Source: Paenibacillus etheri
GTDB taxonomy: Bacteria; Bacillota; Bacilli; Paenibacillales; Paenibacillaceae
Assembly: GCF_001012825.1 (NCBI RefSeq)
Contig: NZ_LCZJ02000098.1
Coordinates: forward strand, 62,001-126,000
Length of the DNA stretch: 64,000 bases
Reading direction: 5' to 3'
In this document: positions 18,579-27,295 of the stretch, one piece after another
How positions within the stretch are numbered: position 1 is the stretch's first letter
How the letters are laid out: the number at the start of each line of letters is the position of its first letter
Program-made: the position numbers and the translations under genes
Notes under the pieces: model-generated
Told to the model about the DNA's origin: nothing
What the model saw: only the letters and a program-made list of their open reading frames with translations
The model's database searches: none

Positions 18579-18587
18579 ATTATAACA
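18579..18587 (-). promoter_or_regulatory. extended -10 promoter of the ABC exporter operon
   Basis: On the minus strand TGTTATAAT (TG at 18586-18587, TATAAT at 18579-18584) forms an extended -10 element about 63 bases before the ATG at 18516. No good -35 is visible. Confidence 0.5.
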
Positions 18588-18783
18588 CTATCAAATGACT
18601 AAGTATCGTTTACAGTAAAATTTCCTTGTTACATTATTGTTACAAAAAAATGAATTTATTAATGATGTGAATTTAACCTTGAGTAATGAGGGTTTGCCAT
18701 TCGGGCTTGGGCGTTCTAATTATGATAAACTGAAACAATGTAAGTGATTAGGCTTGCTTTGGATAGAGACAGGAGGATGAAAA

Positions 18784-19485
18784 ATGAGCTTTGTTGCTGT
18801 AAAAAATGAGTATAAGCGTTACAAAATGGGTGAAAGTGTGATCGTAGCCAACGACGGAATTGATTTTGAGATAAATAAAGGTGAGTTTGCAGTGATTGTC
18901 GGTCCCAGCGGTGCAGGCAAATCGACGGTGCTTAATATTCTTGGCGGGATGGATTCTGCTGACGAAGGCCAGGTCATTGTGGACGGTACGGACATAGCCA
19001 AGTTCAGTGCCAAGGAGTTGACGGGCTACCGCCGCAATGACGTGGGTTTTGTGTTCCAGTTCTACAACTTAGTACCGAATCTTACCACACTTGAGAATGT
19101 TGAGCTTGCTTCTCAGATTTCCCCGCGTGCATTAGATGCGCGTAAGGTGCTGGAGGATGTGGGACTGGGAGCACGGCTGGATAATTTTCCGGCTCAGCTG
19201 TCTGGTGGCGAACAGCAACGTGTTGCTATCGCCAGAGCATTAGCTAAACAACCGAAGCTGCTCCTATGCGATGAGCCAACTGGTGCGCTAGACTACAATA
19301 CTGGTAAGCAGGTGCTCAAGCTCCTTCAGGATACCTGCCGCAACACAGGGACCACGGTCATCGTAATCACGCATAATTTGGCGATTGCGCCAATGGCAGA
19401 CCGGGTTATTGAGATTAACAATGCTAAGGTACGGAAGATGGTAACCAATCCTTCGCCAGTATCCGTTGAAGATATCGAATGGTAA
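18784..19485 (+). CDS. ABC transporter ATPase, MacB/LolD type
   Basis: A 233-residue cytoplasmic ATPase. Walker [11 protein letters not shown]-loop [13 protein letters not shown], signature LSGGEQQR, Walker [13 protein letters not shown] and H-loop VITHNLA are all intact. The FYNL/ENVELA pattern is typical of ATPases that pair with FtsX-fold permeases. The permease gene starts 14 bases after its stop codon. It lies divergent from the exporter operon. Together the pair would form a mechanotransmission-type transporter acting on lipids, lipoproteins or antimicrobial peptides; no sensor kinase of the BceS type is adjacent. Confidence 0.93.
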   Translation: MSFVAVKNEYKRYKMGESVIVANDGIDFEINKGEFAVIVGPSGAGKSTVLNILGGMDSADEGQVIVDGTDIAKFSAKELTGYRRNDVGFVFQFYNLVPNLTTLENVELASQISPRALDARKVLEDVGLGARLDNFPAQLSGGEQQRVAIARALAKQPKLLLCDEPTGALDYNTGKQVLKLLQDTCRNTGTTVIVITHNLAIAPMADRVIEINNAKVRKMVTNPSPVSVEDIEW

Positions 19486-19498
19486 GGAGAAGTCACCT

Positions 19499-22144
19499 AT
19501 GAAAAAGAGAGCATTGTGGAAAGATATTTTTCGTGAAATTAGGCATACCAAGGCCCGATTCATTTCGATTTTTGCAATCATTATGCTGGGTGTTAGTTTC
19601 TTTTCTGGCATCAAGTCAGCCGGTCCAGATATGCTGGATACAGCCGGAACCTTTTATCAAGAGACGAGACTGATGGATCTTAAGGTGCAGACCAGCTATG
19701 GTCTGACCGAAGATAACATCGACCTGCTGAGCGATGTACCGGGGATCGATGAAGTCCAGCCGGGTTACAGCGCAGATGTGTTCAGCGGCAATAATGCTTT
19801 GATACTCAAAGTCCATTCTTACGATTCAGATAAACCTCTTAACCAGTACAGTATGATTGAAGGACGTCTTCCAGAGGATTCCGGAGAAATCGTATTGGAT
19901 GACAAGCTGGCTGGAAAGTATGCGCTGGGCGACAAAATCACGTTCAGCGGAGCTGGAACGGATGCGGAGTTGTCGAACAACTTTGAAACATTGAATTATA
20001 CTGTTGTGGGCTTTGTGCGAAGTCCGCAATTTATAGAGAAGAGCACCCGGGGCACCAGCGGAATTGGTAAAGGGACGGCGGATGCATTCGCAGCGATCCC
20101 GGAGTCAGATTTTAAGCTCCCGGTCTATACGGAAGCCTATCTATCCTTCAAGGATACAACCGGAGTGAAGGCTTATTCACCAGAGTATGAGGGATTGATC
20201 GAACAGCATACCAAGGCAGTAGAGCAGGCGATGTCCAGTGTGCCGGAAGCTCGTCTTGCGGAGATGCGCGCGGAAGGCGAGAAAGAGCTGTCCAGTGGAC
20301 GAGGCAAGGTGGCCGCCGCCGAGAAGCAGCTCGCCGATTTAAAGCGCCAGCCAGAAGGGGTGCAGCAGGAACAAGCTGCAAACATGAAAGCCATTGCCGA
20401 TGGACTGGTCTCTGCCAAGGCAGAACTGGCTGCAGGGGAGCAAAAGCTTGCAGAACTGGGGCTCCCAAAGGTCTATGTTACTGACCGAAGTGCCAATCCG
20501 GGATATGCCGAATATAAAGACAACGCTGATCGATTGTCGGCAATAGCGAGTGCGTTCCCGGTATTCTTTTTCCTGATTGCTGCGCTGGTCAGCTTGACGA
20601 CTATGACTCGAATGGTCGAGGAGCATCGTTTGCAGATCGGGACACTTAAAGCGCTTGGGTATGGCAACCGTGACATTATGGCCAAATTCTTGGTTTATGG
20701 TACGCTTGCCAGCTTGACGGCTTCGGTTGCGGGACTTGCGCTCGGTTTTACCATGTTTCCAACCATTATCTATAATGCGTACAGTTCGCTTTATAATCTG
20801 CCTGATCTTATCAAAAGCTTCTATCCGTCGTATTCCATCATTTCCATTATAGTGGCGCTAATCTGCACTACATTGACGGCTTGGATTGCGGCACGTGTGG
20901 AGCTACGTAGCAATGCTTCTGTGTTGATGCGTCCGAAGGCGCCAAAGAGCGGACAGCGGATTCTACTGGAGAGAGTTACGTTTGTATGGAAACGGTTGAG
21001 CTTTGTTCAGAAGGTTACCGCACGGAATTTATTCCGCTACAAGCAGCGGATGTTCATGACTGTGTTCGGCGTGGCCGGCTGTACGGCGCTGATTCTGACC
21101 GGGTTTGGTCTTAAAGACTCGATCGGCAGCATTGCCCCCCAGCAGTTCGGCACGATTATGAAATATGATGCACTTGTAGCGCTACATGAAGATGCGTCTG
21201 CTGATGTGCGGGATGCCTACGAGCAATTGATCACTGGCGAGTCCACTATAACTGGATCACTAAGTGTGGCACAGGAAACGATGAAAGCGCACAGCAGTGC
21301 TGTAAATGATCAGGATGTGCATATGTTCATCCCTGCATCAGTTGATGCGATATCCGATTATGTGGAGCTGCGGGATCGAGTGAGTGGAGAAAAACGCACG
21401 CTTTCGGACGAGGGCGCTATAATCTCGGAGAAGCTGGCTAAATTATACGGGCTTGAGCCCGGTGACCAGTTGAATGTGGTGGACAAGGATAATGAGACGT
21501 TCAAGATTAAGGTCGCAGGGATTACAGAGAACTATGTAATGCACTATGTTTATATGACACCTGTGTATTATTCTTCTATATTTGGACAAGAACCGGCGTT
21601 TAACACAGAGTTGCTGAACTATACCATGCATGATAAGGCATGGGAGGACAAGTTCGGCGAGAAGCTAACCGCCAATGAGGGAGTGGCTGCGGTCAGCTTT
21701 TCCAGCAGCGTAGGCACTGCCTTTGATGACACTATGAAGAGTATGGATGTAGTAACCTTAGTACTCATTGTGTCAGCGGCCGCTCTGGCTTTTGTCGTCC
21801 TCTACAATTTGACCAATATTAATGTCTCTGAGCGGATCAGGGAGCTATCAACCATCAAGGTATTGGGATTTTATGATAAGGAAGTAACGTTGTATATTTA
21901 CCGCGAGAATATGCTGCTAAGCTTACTCGGTATTGTAGCCGGATCGGGTCTTGGTATTATATTGCACAGCTTCGTCTTGAATACAGCTGAGCTGGATGCG
22001 ACGATGTTCGCTCCGATCATCAAGTGGCCAAGCTATGTGTATGCCGCACTGTTAACATTGCTGTTCTCAGGTATTGTCATGGCTTTCATGCATATTAAGC
22101 TCAAACGGATTCATATGATTGAGGCGTTGAAGTCGGTAGAATAA
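19499..22144 (+). CDS. FtsX-like ABC transporter permease
   Basis: An 881-residue membrane protein starting at the ATG at 19499 (AAGGAG ten bases upstream); an upstream in-frame TTG lies inside the ATPase gene and is not used. One N-terminal helix (residues about 17-40) is followed by a large extracellular part, with an Ala/Glu/Lys-rich coiled coil at about 260-330, then three helices (about 360-480), another helix and extracellular MacB-like domain, and three C-terminal helices. This is the duplicated FtsX arrangement. Compared with related permeases the coiled coil is short. With the preceding ATPase it makes a complete transporter. The substrate is not evident. Confidence 0.88.
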   Translation: MKKRALWKDIFREIRHTKARFISIFAIIMLGVSFFSGIKSAGPDMLDTAGTFYQETRLMDLKVQTSYGLTEDNIDLLSDVPGIDEVQPGYSADVFSGNNALILKVHSYDSDKPLNQYSMIEGRLPEDSGEIVLDDKLAGKYALGDKITFSGAGTDAELSNNFETLNYTVVGFVRSPQFIEKSTRGTSGIGKGTADAFAAIPESDFKLPVYTEAYLSFKDTTGVKAYSPEYEGLIEQHTKAVEQAMSSVPEARLAEMRAEGEKELSSGRGKVAAAEKQLADLKRQPEGVQQEQAANMKAIADGLVSAKAELAAGEQKLAELGLPKVYVTDRSANPGYAEYKDNADRLSAIASAFPVFFFLIAALVSLTTMTRMVEEHRLQIGTLKALGYGNRDIMAKFLVYGTLASLTASVAGLALGFTMFPTIIYNAYSSLYNLPDLIKSFYPSYSIISIIVALICTTLTAWIAARVELRSNASVLMRPKAPKSGQRILLERVTFVWKRLSFVQKVTARNLFRYKQRMFMTVFGVAGCTALILTGFGLKDSIGSIAPQQFGTIMKYDALVALHEDASADVRDAYEQLITGESTITGSLSVAQETMKAHSSAVNDQDVHMFIPASVDAISDYVELRDRVSGEKRTLSDEGAIISEKLAKLYGLEPGDQLNVVDKDNETFKIKVAGITENYVMHYVYMTPVYYSSIFGQEPAFNTELLNYTMHDKAWEDKFGEKLTANEGVAAVSFSSSVGTAFDDTMKSMDVVTLVLIVSAAALAFVVLYNLTNINVSERIRELSTIKVLGFYDKEVTLYIYRENMLLSLLGIVAGSGLGIILHSFVLNTAELDATMFAPIIKWPSYVYAALLTLLFSGIVMAFMHIKLKRIHMIEALKSVE

Positions 22145-22157
22145 GCGTTTGTGGATT

Positions 22158-22195
22158 AGCAAATACCCTTCCAAATAATTTGGAAGGGTATTTGC
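22158..22195. terminator. long bidirectional hairpin terminator
   Basis: AGCAAATACCCTTCCAAA at 22158 pairs perfectly with TTTGGAAGGGTATTTGCT around a 2-base loop. It lies between convergent genes and can serve both. Confidence 0.85.
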
Positions 22196-22216
22196 TTTGA
22201 GAAGCGAACGAATCTT

Positions 22217-22675
22217 TTAAAGTGAGTCGATCGATAACTTCATATGCAGGATAGGGAATGGATTCCCTTGTTCATCGAGTGCAGAACGATCAAAAACTTG
22301 AAAATCCATATGCTTATAGAAACCTAAGGCCTGAGGATTTTGTTCATTTACATCAACGTAGTGTACGTTCAGTGCCTGTATAGCATAAGCTACGAGCGAT
22401 TTTCCAATACCTTTTCCCATTGCAGTAGGTTCTACGAACAACATTTCAATCTTGTTATTCTGAACCCCAATGAAGCCAAGCGATTGGTCATGGTCATCTA
22501 TAAAAGTAAGCAGATGACTTATATGCTCCATCCCCTGTAGAACCAGTGGCCGCAACGCATCAATGTCCTGTTCAGACAGGAATAGATGTGTATGCCGCAC
22601 AGAGGATTCCCAAATATTCAGTAGAGGGTATAAACATTCTTCATTTCTAGTGGTGATTGGTTGTATCGAGTTCAT
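22217..22675 (-). CDS. GNAT acetyltransferase, YjaB-like
   Basis: A 152-residue single-domain GNAT enzyme. The acetyl-CoA loop EPTAMGKGIGKSLV and the ending VNEQNPQALGFYKHMDF are clear. The whole pattern (IWESSVRHTHLFLSEQDI, then MLFVEP, then RSALDEQGNPFPILHM) closely follows E. coli YjaB as I remember it, an acetyltransferase of poorly known substrate. ATG start with GAGGGAAG just upstream. It follows the DUF4003 gene by about 20 bases on the same strand and may be co-transcribed. Confidence 0.85.
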   Translation of the reverse strand: MNSIQPITTRNEECLYPLLNIWESSVRHTHLFLSEQDIDALRPLVLQGMEHISHLLTFIDDHDQSLGFIGVQNNKIEMLFVEPTAMGKGIGKSLVAYAIQALNVHYVDVNEQNPQALGFYKHMDFQVFDRSALDEQGNPFPILHMKLSIDSL

Positions 22676-22694
22676 GTCTTCCCTCGCTGTTCAT

Positions 22695-23687
22695 TTAATT
22701 TGACGAAGAAGCTATAGCCGCAGCGGATGCGGCCGCAGCAGCCCCGGCAAGAGCAGCCTGCTGCGCGATCACAATATTGGTGATACTGGTGGAGAGCATC
22801 GAGGTTACGATGCCATTCTGCACATCCTCCACATATTTGAAGGCTACTAGCGCAGCTGACAGCAGTAGCAATTCCTGCTTTACAATGGACCAGTTGCCAA
22901 AGCCTTTTTTGGTACGCAGTAATTCGAAGGTCTCTGAGACTTCCGTAACCATGTCCTTATTGTTGGATGGGAGCAAGGATAGCACACCCAGCGAGGAAAG
23001 GGTGAATTCCTTATCTAATCGAATGCCTTCTGCACGGAACGCATCTCGTAAAGCCAGTACACGGTCCGATGCTTCAGGAGCTTCTTTTCCAAGAACAAGT
23101 ACCTGTGTCAGAGCTTGCACGCTGTTGCCCGACATAAATTCGGGCTTAAGTGCAGTATAAAGCTGCTCCATCCGGTCGATGCCGCTGTCCACATCAATAT
23201 CGGAAAGGCCGAGCATAGCAGAGAAGATATAATCATCATGTCCGGTAAGGAAACGATGCTTCGCTTTCATACTATCGTAAAACATCTTTGCGCGTTCTAC
23301 CGTACGCTGATACTGATCTGTTGTCGTATTAGCGGCGATTTGATAAGCGGCAACGACAAGATAATCAGAGGCTCTAAATTTGACGTCCTTCAATAAGTCA
23401 TACACGGTCAGCGTGTTTGCAAGCTGTTGTTCCTTGTCAGCAGAAAGAGAGAGCATAGTAGCAATACTGATTGCCGAGTTACCCCTAAACGAAGAAAACA
23501 TTCCGGTATTTTCTTTAATGAGCTCTTGGCTCGCGCGAATCGCATCCTCATCTGCACTTTTATTCTCTGCTGTGTACAGTAACCCCGCCAAACGGCTAAC
23601 CATTGGATTTTGCCAAGGAAAAGCCTTTTTGATCCTCTGCGCGTTCTCTGCGAACAATTCAACCCTTGCTGCATACTGCTCGTTCAT
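22695..23687 (-). CDS. DUF4003 family protein
   Basis: A 330-residue mostly helical protein with a glycine/alanine/serine-rich tail (AAAAASAAAIASSS). The pattern NPMVSRLAGLLYT, then GNSAISIATMLSL, then FRASDYLVVAAYQIA, matches the DUF4003 family, of unknown function and found in Bacillales and relatives. I chose the ATG at 23687, seven bases after an AGGGG; the GTG at 23696 would place that site on top of the start. The gene lies downstream of a TetR regulator on the same strand (about 85-base gap), so the regulator may control it. Confidence 0.75.
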   Translation of the reverse strand: MNEQYAARVELFAENAQRIKKAFPWQNPMVSRLAGLLYTAENKSADEDAIRASQELIKENTGMFSSFRGNSAISIATMLSLSADKEQQLANTLTVYDLLKDVKFRASDYLVVAAYQIAANTTTDQYQRTVERAKMFYDSMKAKHRFLTGHDDYIFSAMLGLSDIDVDSGIDRMEQLYTALKPEFMSGNSVQALTQVLVLGKEAPEASDRVLALRDAFRAEGIRLDKEFTLSSLGVLSLLPSNNKDMVTEVSETFELLRTKKGFGNWSIVKQELLLLSAALVAFKYVEDVQNGIVTSMLSTSITNIVIAQQAALAGAAAAASAAAIASSSN

Positions 23688-23772
23688 TGGATACACCCCT
23701 CAGTTATCTATAATTCATAATATTACGAAAATTTTCTGAGTTGGATTCATTTGTTTGGGATGTTTATTGTTT

Positions 23773-24339
23773 TTAGATCATAACCAGCTCTTTAGCATAC
23801 CGTTTGCCTGATGAAAGAAGGCTGTCGCTCAGTTCAGGATCATTTACAGTCCGTGCAAGAACAAGAGAGCCAACCATGGTGCTGAACAGTGCGCTACCTT
23901 TGGACACTTCAATTCCAGCCAGATCGGAGATAAAAGCAATCATCCGCTCCAGTTCCTGCGTGAATACCTGCCGAACTTCTTCTGAGGATCGGGCTATTTC
24001 GGCAGAAAGGGCGGGGATAATGCAGCCCATCTCTGTTTTGTCACGGTGATACGGACTTAAATAGTAATCAATGACAGCGTTGATTTTGGGATTCTGTTCT
24101 TCCTGATCAGCGACTTCCTGCAGAAGTGCGATGGTATCGCTGATGGCATACCGGCAGGCTTCGGCGACCAGCTGTTCTTTGTTGTCAAAATGTGAATAGA
24201 ACCCGCCATGTGTCAATCCGGCTCCCTTCATAATGAACGGAACACTTACATCGTGAATACCATGAGAGCGAAAAGCCTGGGCAGCACTTTCAACAATCTT
24301 ATTCCGTACTTTTATTTTATGGCCTTTGGGATAGGGCAT
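23773..24339 (-). CDS. TetR/AcrR family transcriptional regulator
   Basis: A 188-residue regulator. Residues about 10-55 form the TetR helix-turn-helix (KIVESAAQAFRSHGIHDVSVPFIMKGAGLTHGGFYSHFDNKEQLV seen as separate helices), and the rest is a helical ligand-binding domain with PALSAEIARSS. The TLTHGGFYSHF type is common among repressors of small-molecule-detoxifying genes. I start it at the ATG at 24339, eight bases after GGAG; the GTG three codons earlier overlaps that site. Likely targets are its own operon with the DUF4003 gene. The ligand is unknown. Confidence 0.88.
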   Translation of the reverse strand: MPYPKGHKIKVRNKIVESAAQAFRSHGIHDVSVPFIMKGAGLTHGGFYSHFDNKEQLVAEACRYAISDTIALLQEVADQEEQNPKINAVIDYYLSPYHRDKTEMGCIIPALSAEIARSSEEVRQVFTQELERMIAFISDLAGIEVSKGSALFSTMVGSLVLARTVNDPELSDSLLSSGKRYAKELVMI

Positions 24340-24456
24340 TCTAATCACTCCACAGCTTCATAATCATACTTTTAAAATATTATAATCATCATAATAAAAC
24401 CTGTCAATTTAGCGATTCTGGAAACGGGTAGCTCTGTTAATAGGAGGTTATTTGAT

Positions 24457-24750
24457 TTGCATCACGCTCTACATAAGGAAATGAATAAAGGGCTTCATCG
24501 GTTTCTACAGAGATATGACTCAGATGAATTGTTACTTCTGATCCAAGCGTTCGAGGATACTTTAGAAGCATCCTGGGTTCATTCGGAAGCGGTTGCTGAA
24601 GAAGAACTATTAAATGCTGGAGAATCTATTGAAGCAATGGAAAACGATGAAATGGGTCAAATCATAGACATGCTTAACCAACTGGATACACGCAACCTTG
24701 AAAAAGCTAAAGCCATTCTCCAAGACGTGTTTTTTACCTCCTTTGAGTAG
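24457..24750 (+). CDS. small acidic hypothetical protein
   Basis: A 97-residue soluble, helical and acidic protein that I do not recognise. It starts at TTG with TAGGAGGT eight bases upstream; an ATG at codon 9 is the alternative. The sequence ends just two bases from the end of the convergent YafY-like gene. No domain or motif is visible. The good ribosome binding site and normal codon use support it as a real gene. Confidence 0.6.
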   Translation: MHHALHKEMNKGLHRFLQRYDSDELLLLIQAFEDTLEASWVHSEAVAEEELLNAGESIEAMENDEMGQIIDMLNQLDTRNLEKAKAILQDVFFTSFE

Positions 24751-24752
24751 TT

Positions 24753-25691
24753 TTATATTTTTTGATAATGATTCAAGAGTTTCTCTATTTTATGTTGAAT
24801 CATATGTTTCAAGGCTTCAGGCTTCACGGATTTAACAGCATGACCATATCGCATAAAATAATTAGCCAAGAAATCTTCTTCGCCTGGATTATAGAATCCC
24901 TTTATGACTGTTTTCGGGCCAGCTTCTATTTCCATAGAGGGATAATGCTCTTTATAAAAAATATCTTTGGCTTGCTCCGCAATCTCAACTTCAAAGTGAA
25001 TACTGTTCTCGGATTGATAAAATTCTAAGGAACGACTAAGAAGTTCTTCTATAGTATAGCGGGCTGTGCTGTCCTCTTCTTCAATAAAGGTGATCCGATC
25101 ACATCTAAACACCCTATATGTATTCGTATTTAATTCTATTCCAGTGGCATACCATTGACCAAACTTCGCGGAGATTCTAAAGAATTGAACAAGGTAGCTT
25201 TTTGTCTGCCTGTTTTTTGTATATTCAATGTTACAGGCACTCTCATTTAGAATACTTGCAAGGATTTTATCTAAAAAACGACTGACATGCTTATGCTGAT
25301 ACATTTCGAATTGCAGAACCTTTTTCATTTTGTAAATCTGGTTGATTTGTGTATTCGACAGACAGTGCTCGAACTTTTCGTTTAGCTTGTTAACACTTAG
25401 ATGAAAAGGTGTAGATTGATAAGATTCTAGCGTCAGCATAGCAAAGTACAGTGCATAGACTTCATCTATCGTGAAAATAATAGGGGATAACAATCTATTT
25501 TTTAAAATACCATAACGTCCGTGTCTGCCATGTTCTGAATAAATAGGCATCCCTAATTGTTCTAATGAACTAATATCACGTAGCGCTGTGCTTTTTGAAA
25601 TATTGTATTTCTCCATAAGGTCACTTAGATTAAAAAACTCTCGCCCGTTTAAGTATCTCATCATGTCATTTAATCGTTCTGATTTCTTCAT
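24753..25691 (-). CDS. YafY-type regulator with HTH and WYL domains
   Basis: A 312-residue transcription regulator. Residues about 1-60 form a DeoR-like winged helix (LSDLMEKYNISKSTALRDISSL). The middle and C-terminal parts are those of WYL proteins, with FRISAKFGQWYATGIEL in the WYL-like core and the C-terminal KGFYNPGEEDFLANYFMRYG segment. WYL domains bind nucleic acid or small ligands. AAGGAG lies seven bases before the ATG. The gene is divergent from a PhnB-like gene, and an inverted repeat lies between the two starts, so it probably represses both. Confidence 0.87.
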   Translation of the reverse strand: MKKSERLNDMMRYLNGREFFNLSDLMEKYNISKSTALRDISSLEQLGMPIYSEHGRHGRYGILKNRLLSPIIFTIDEVYALYFAMLTLESYQSTPFHLSVNKLNEKFEHCLSNTQINQIYKMKKVLQFEMYQHKHVSRFLDKILASILNESACNIEYTKNRQTKSYLVQFFRISAKFGQWYATGIELNTNTYRVFRCDRITFIEEEDSTARYTIEELLSRSLEFYQSENSIHFEVEIAEQAKDIFYKEHYPSMEIEAGPKTVIKGFYNPGEEDFLANYFMRYGHAVKSVKPEALKHMIQHKIEKLLNHYQKI

Positions 25692-25709
25692 ATAAAAAGC
25701 TCCTTATTA

Positions 25710-25730
25710 AGGTGTCATGTTTTGATACCT
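25710..25730. promoter_or_regulatory. candidate operator between yafY-like and phnB-like genes
   Basis: AGGTGTCA-TGTTT-TGATACCT: two 8-base arms differing at one position, centred between the divergent starts. It is a plausible binding site for the adjacent YafY-type regulator. Confidence 0.5.
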
Positions 25731-25787
25731 TTATATATGATAATAAGTTTAAGATCACATATCAAATATACGAGGGAGATTTATACG

Positions 25788-26237
25788 ATGAGTACAACAC
25801 TAGAAGTAGCTATTTTCTTATCGATGAAGGGAAGAGCAAAGGAAGCTATAGAATTTTACAAAAAGCATTTTAATGCAGAGGAATTGTTACGTGTCACCTA
25901 TCAACAACTGGAAGAACGTGACAGCTCTATACAGCTTACGGATGAAAATAAGGACTACATTACTCACTCTGTCCTGTTAATCGGAAAAACAAAATTAATG
26001 ATAGCAGAAGATACTATGAATACTAGTGAAGAATATACAGTGGGTAATAACACTTCATTATGTATTCAAAGTGCTGACTTAGAGGAAATTGAATATTTCT
26101 ATAGTAGCTTAATCACAGACGAGCGCGTGAAAATTATTGCTCCTTTATCTAGTAATGTGTTTAGCAAAGCCTATGGTATTATTGAAGATCCGTTTGGTAT
26201 TCAAATCCAATTAATGTTCGACGAAAGATTACACTAA
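25788..26237 (+). CDS. PhnB-like VOC superfamily protein
   Basis: A 149-residue protein. The start MSTTLEVAIFLSMKGRAKEA, then IEFYKKHF, followed by HSVLLIGKTKLMIAED and the ending GIIEDPFGIQIQLMFD, is typical of the PhnB/3-demethylubiquinone methyltransferase-like branch of the VOC fold. Despite old names these proteins have no established reaction in Firmicutes. I start at the ATG at 25788 with CGAGGGAG upstream; the open frame continues further upstream only through the operator. Divergent from the YafY-like regulator, which likely controls it. Confidence 0.82.
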   Translation: MSTTLEVAIFLSMKGRAKEAIEFYKKHFNAEELLRVTYQQLEERDSSIQLTDENKDYITHSVLLIGKTKLMIAEDTMNTSEEYTVGNNTSLCIQSADLEEIEYFYSSLITDERVKIIAPLSSNVFSKAYGIIEDPFGIQIQLMFDERLH

Positions 26238-26273
26238 CAACTTTGCTTATAAAATAAACCAAGTTCACCGTTC

Positions 26274-26319
26274 AGCTGACCATAATTCAGGGATTAACCT
26301 GATGTTGGTCGGCTTTTTT
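26274..26319 (+). terminator. intrinsic terminator
   Basis: AGCTGACCA pairs with TGGTCGGCT, with inner TCAGG/CCTGA arms, followed by a run of T. Confidence 0.85.
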
Positions 26320-26388
26320 GCAGAAAGGGTATTTAGAATAGCTGTCGAAGTGGGTTATGTACATATTTTAACGATGGGAGAGAGGACA

Positions 26389-27234
26389 ATGAAAGTGATT
26401 AGCACATTAGAGATCGTAGATGTACAGACAGGAGAACGAACTCCGCTCCGCTCATTTGATTACTTAATCGAGGCACCCAATTGGACGAGCGATGGTAAGC
26501 GTCTTATTTATAATAGTCTAGGTTGTCTCTATTCGTTCGACATAGCAACCTGTGAGCTTGTTCAAATTGACTCGGGGTTTGCTACGGAATGTAATAACGA
26601 TCATGTTCTATCTTTTGACAACACTAAGATCGCAATTAGTCATCATACGAAAGAAGATGGTAAATCTCGTATATATACTCTTCCGATGGAGGGTGGCGAA
26701 CCGGTTCTAGTTACACCGAATGCTCCAAGCTATTTACATGGTTGGTCTCCAAATGGTGCCGAATTGGCCTATTGTGCAGAGCGTAACGGTCAGTATGATA
26801 TTTATACCATTCCAGTAGACGGGGGAGTAGAGGTACAACTGACGGATTCGCCTGGGCTGGATGATGGGCCTGAATATTCACCAGATGGGGGACATATATG
26901 GTTCAATTCGGTGCGTACAGGGCTGATGCAGGTATGGCGAATGAATGCCGATGGCAGTGAGCAAACACAGATGACTATTGATGAGAGTAACAACTGGTTC
27001 CCGCATGTATCGCCAAATGGCCAGACGATTGCCTACCTTAGTTACCGCAAAGGAGATGTAGATCCTGGCGATCATCCTGCGAATAAGGATGTTGCGATCC
27101 GATTGATGGCAAGCACAGGAGGAGATTATCGCACATTAGTACAATTGTTTGGAGGACAAGGTACGATTAACGTGAATTCGTGGTCCCCGGATAGTAAGCG
27201 ATTGGCGTTTGTAAGTTACGGGGTTGAGGAATAG
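26389..27234 (+). CDS. TolB-like beta-propeller protein
   Basis: A 281-residue protein with WD40-like PD40 repeats: APNWTSDGKRLIYN, SFDNTKIAISHH, GWSPNGAELAYC, EYSPDGGHIWFNS, HVSPNGQTIAYLS and SWSPDSKRLAFVS, giving a six-bladed propeller. No signal peptide is seen, unlike periplasmic TolB, so it is probably cytoplasmic; related proteins are called TolB family or DUF5050. The ATG at 26389 has GGGAGAGAGGA upstream. The longer open frame to 26302 begins inside the terminator of the previous gene and is not used. Role unknown, possibly protein or glycan binding. Confidence 0.8.
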   Translation: MKVISTLEIVDVQTGERTPLRSFDYLIEAPNWTSDGKRLIYNSLGCLYSFDIATCELVQIDSGFATECNNDHVLSFDNTKIAISHHTKEDGKSRIYTLPMEGGEPVLVTPNAPSYLHGWSPNGAELAYCAERNGQYDIYTIPVDGGVEVQLTDSPGLDDGPEYSPDGGHIWFNSVRTGLMQVWRMNADGSEQTQMTIDESNNWFPHVSPNGQTIAYLSYRKGDVDPGDHPANKDVAIRLMASTGGDYRTLVQLFGGQGTINVNSWSPDSKRLAFVSYGVEE

Positions 27235-27295
27235 GCATAAATTACCGATAAAAATTATAGTGTTATTATTTATACATAAATGGGGGAAAAGTTGG

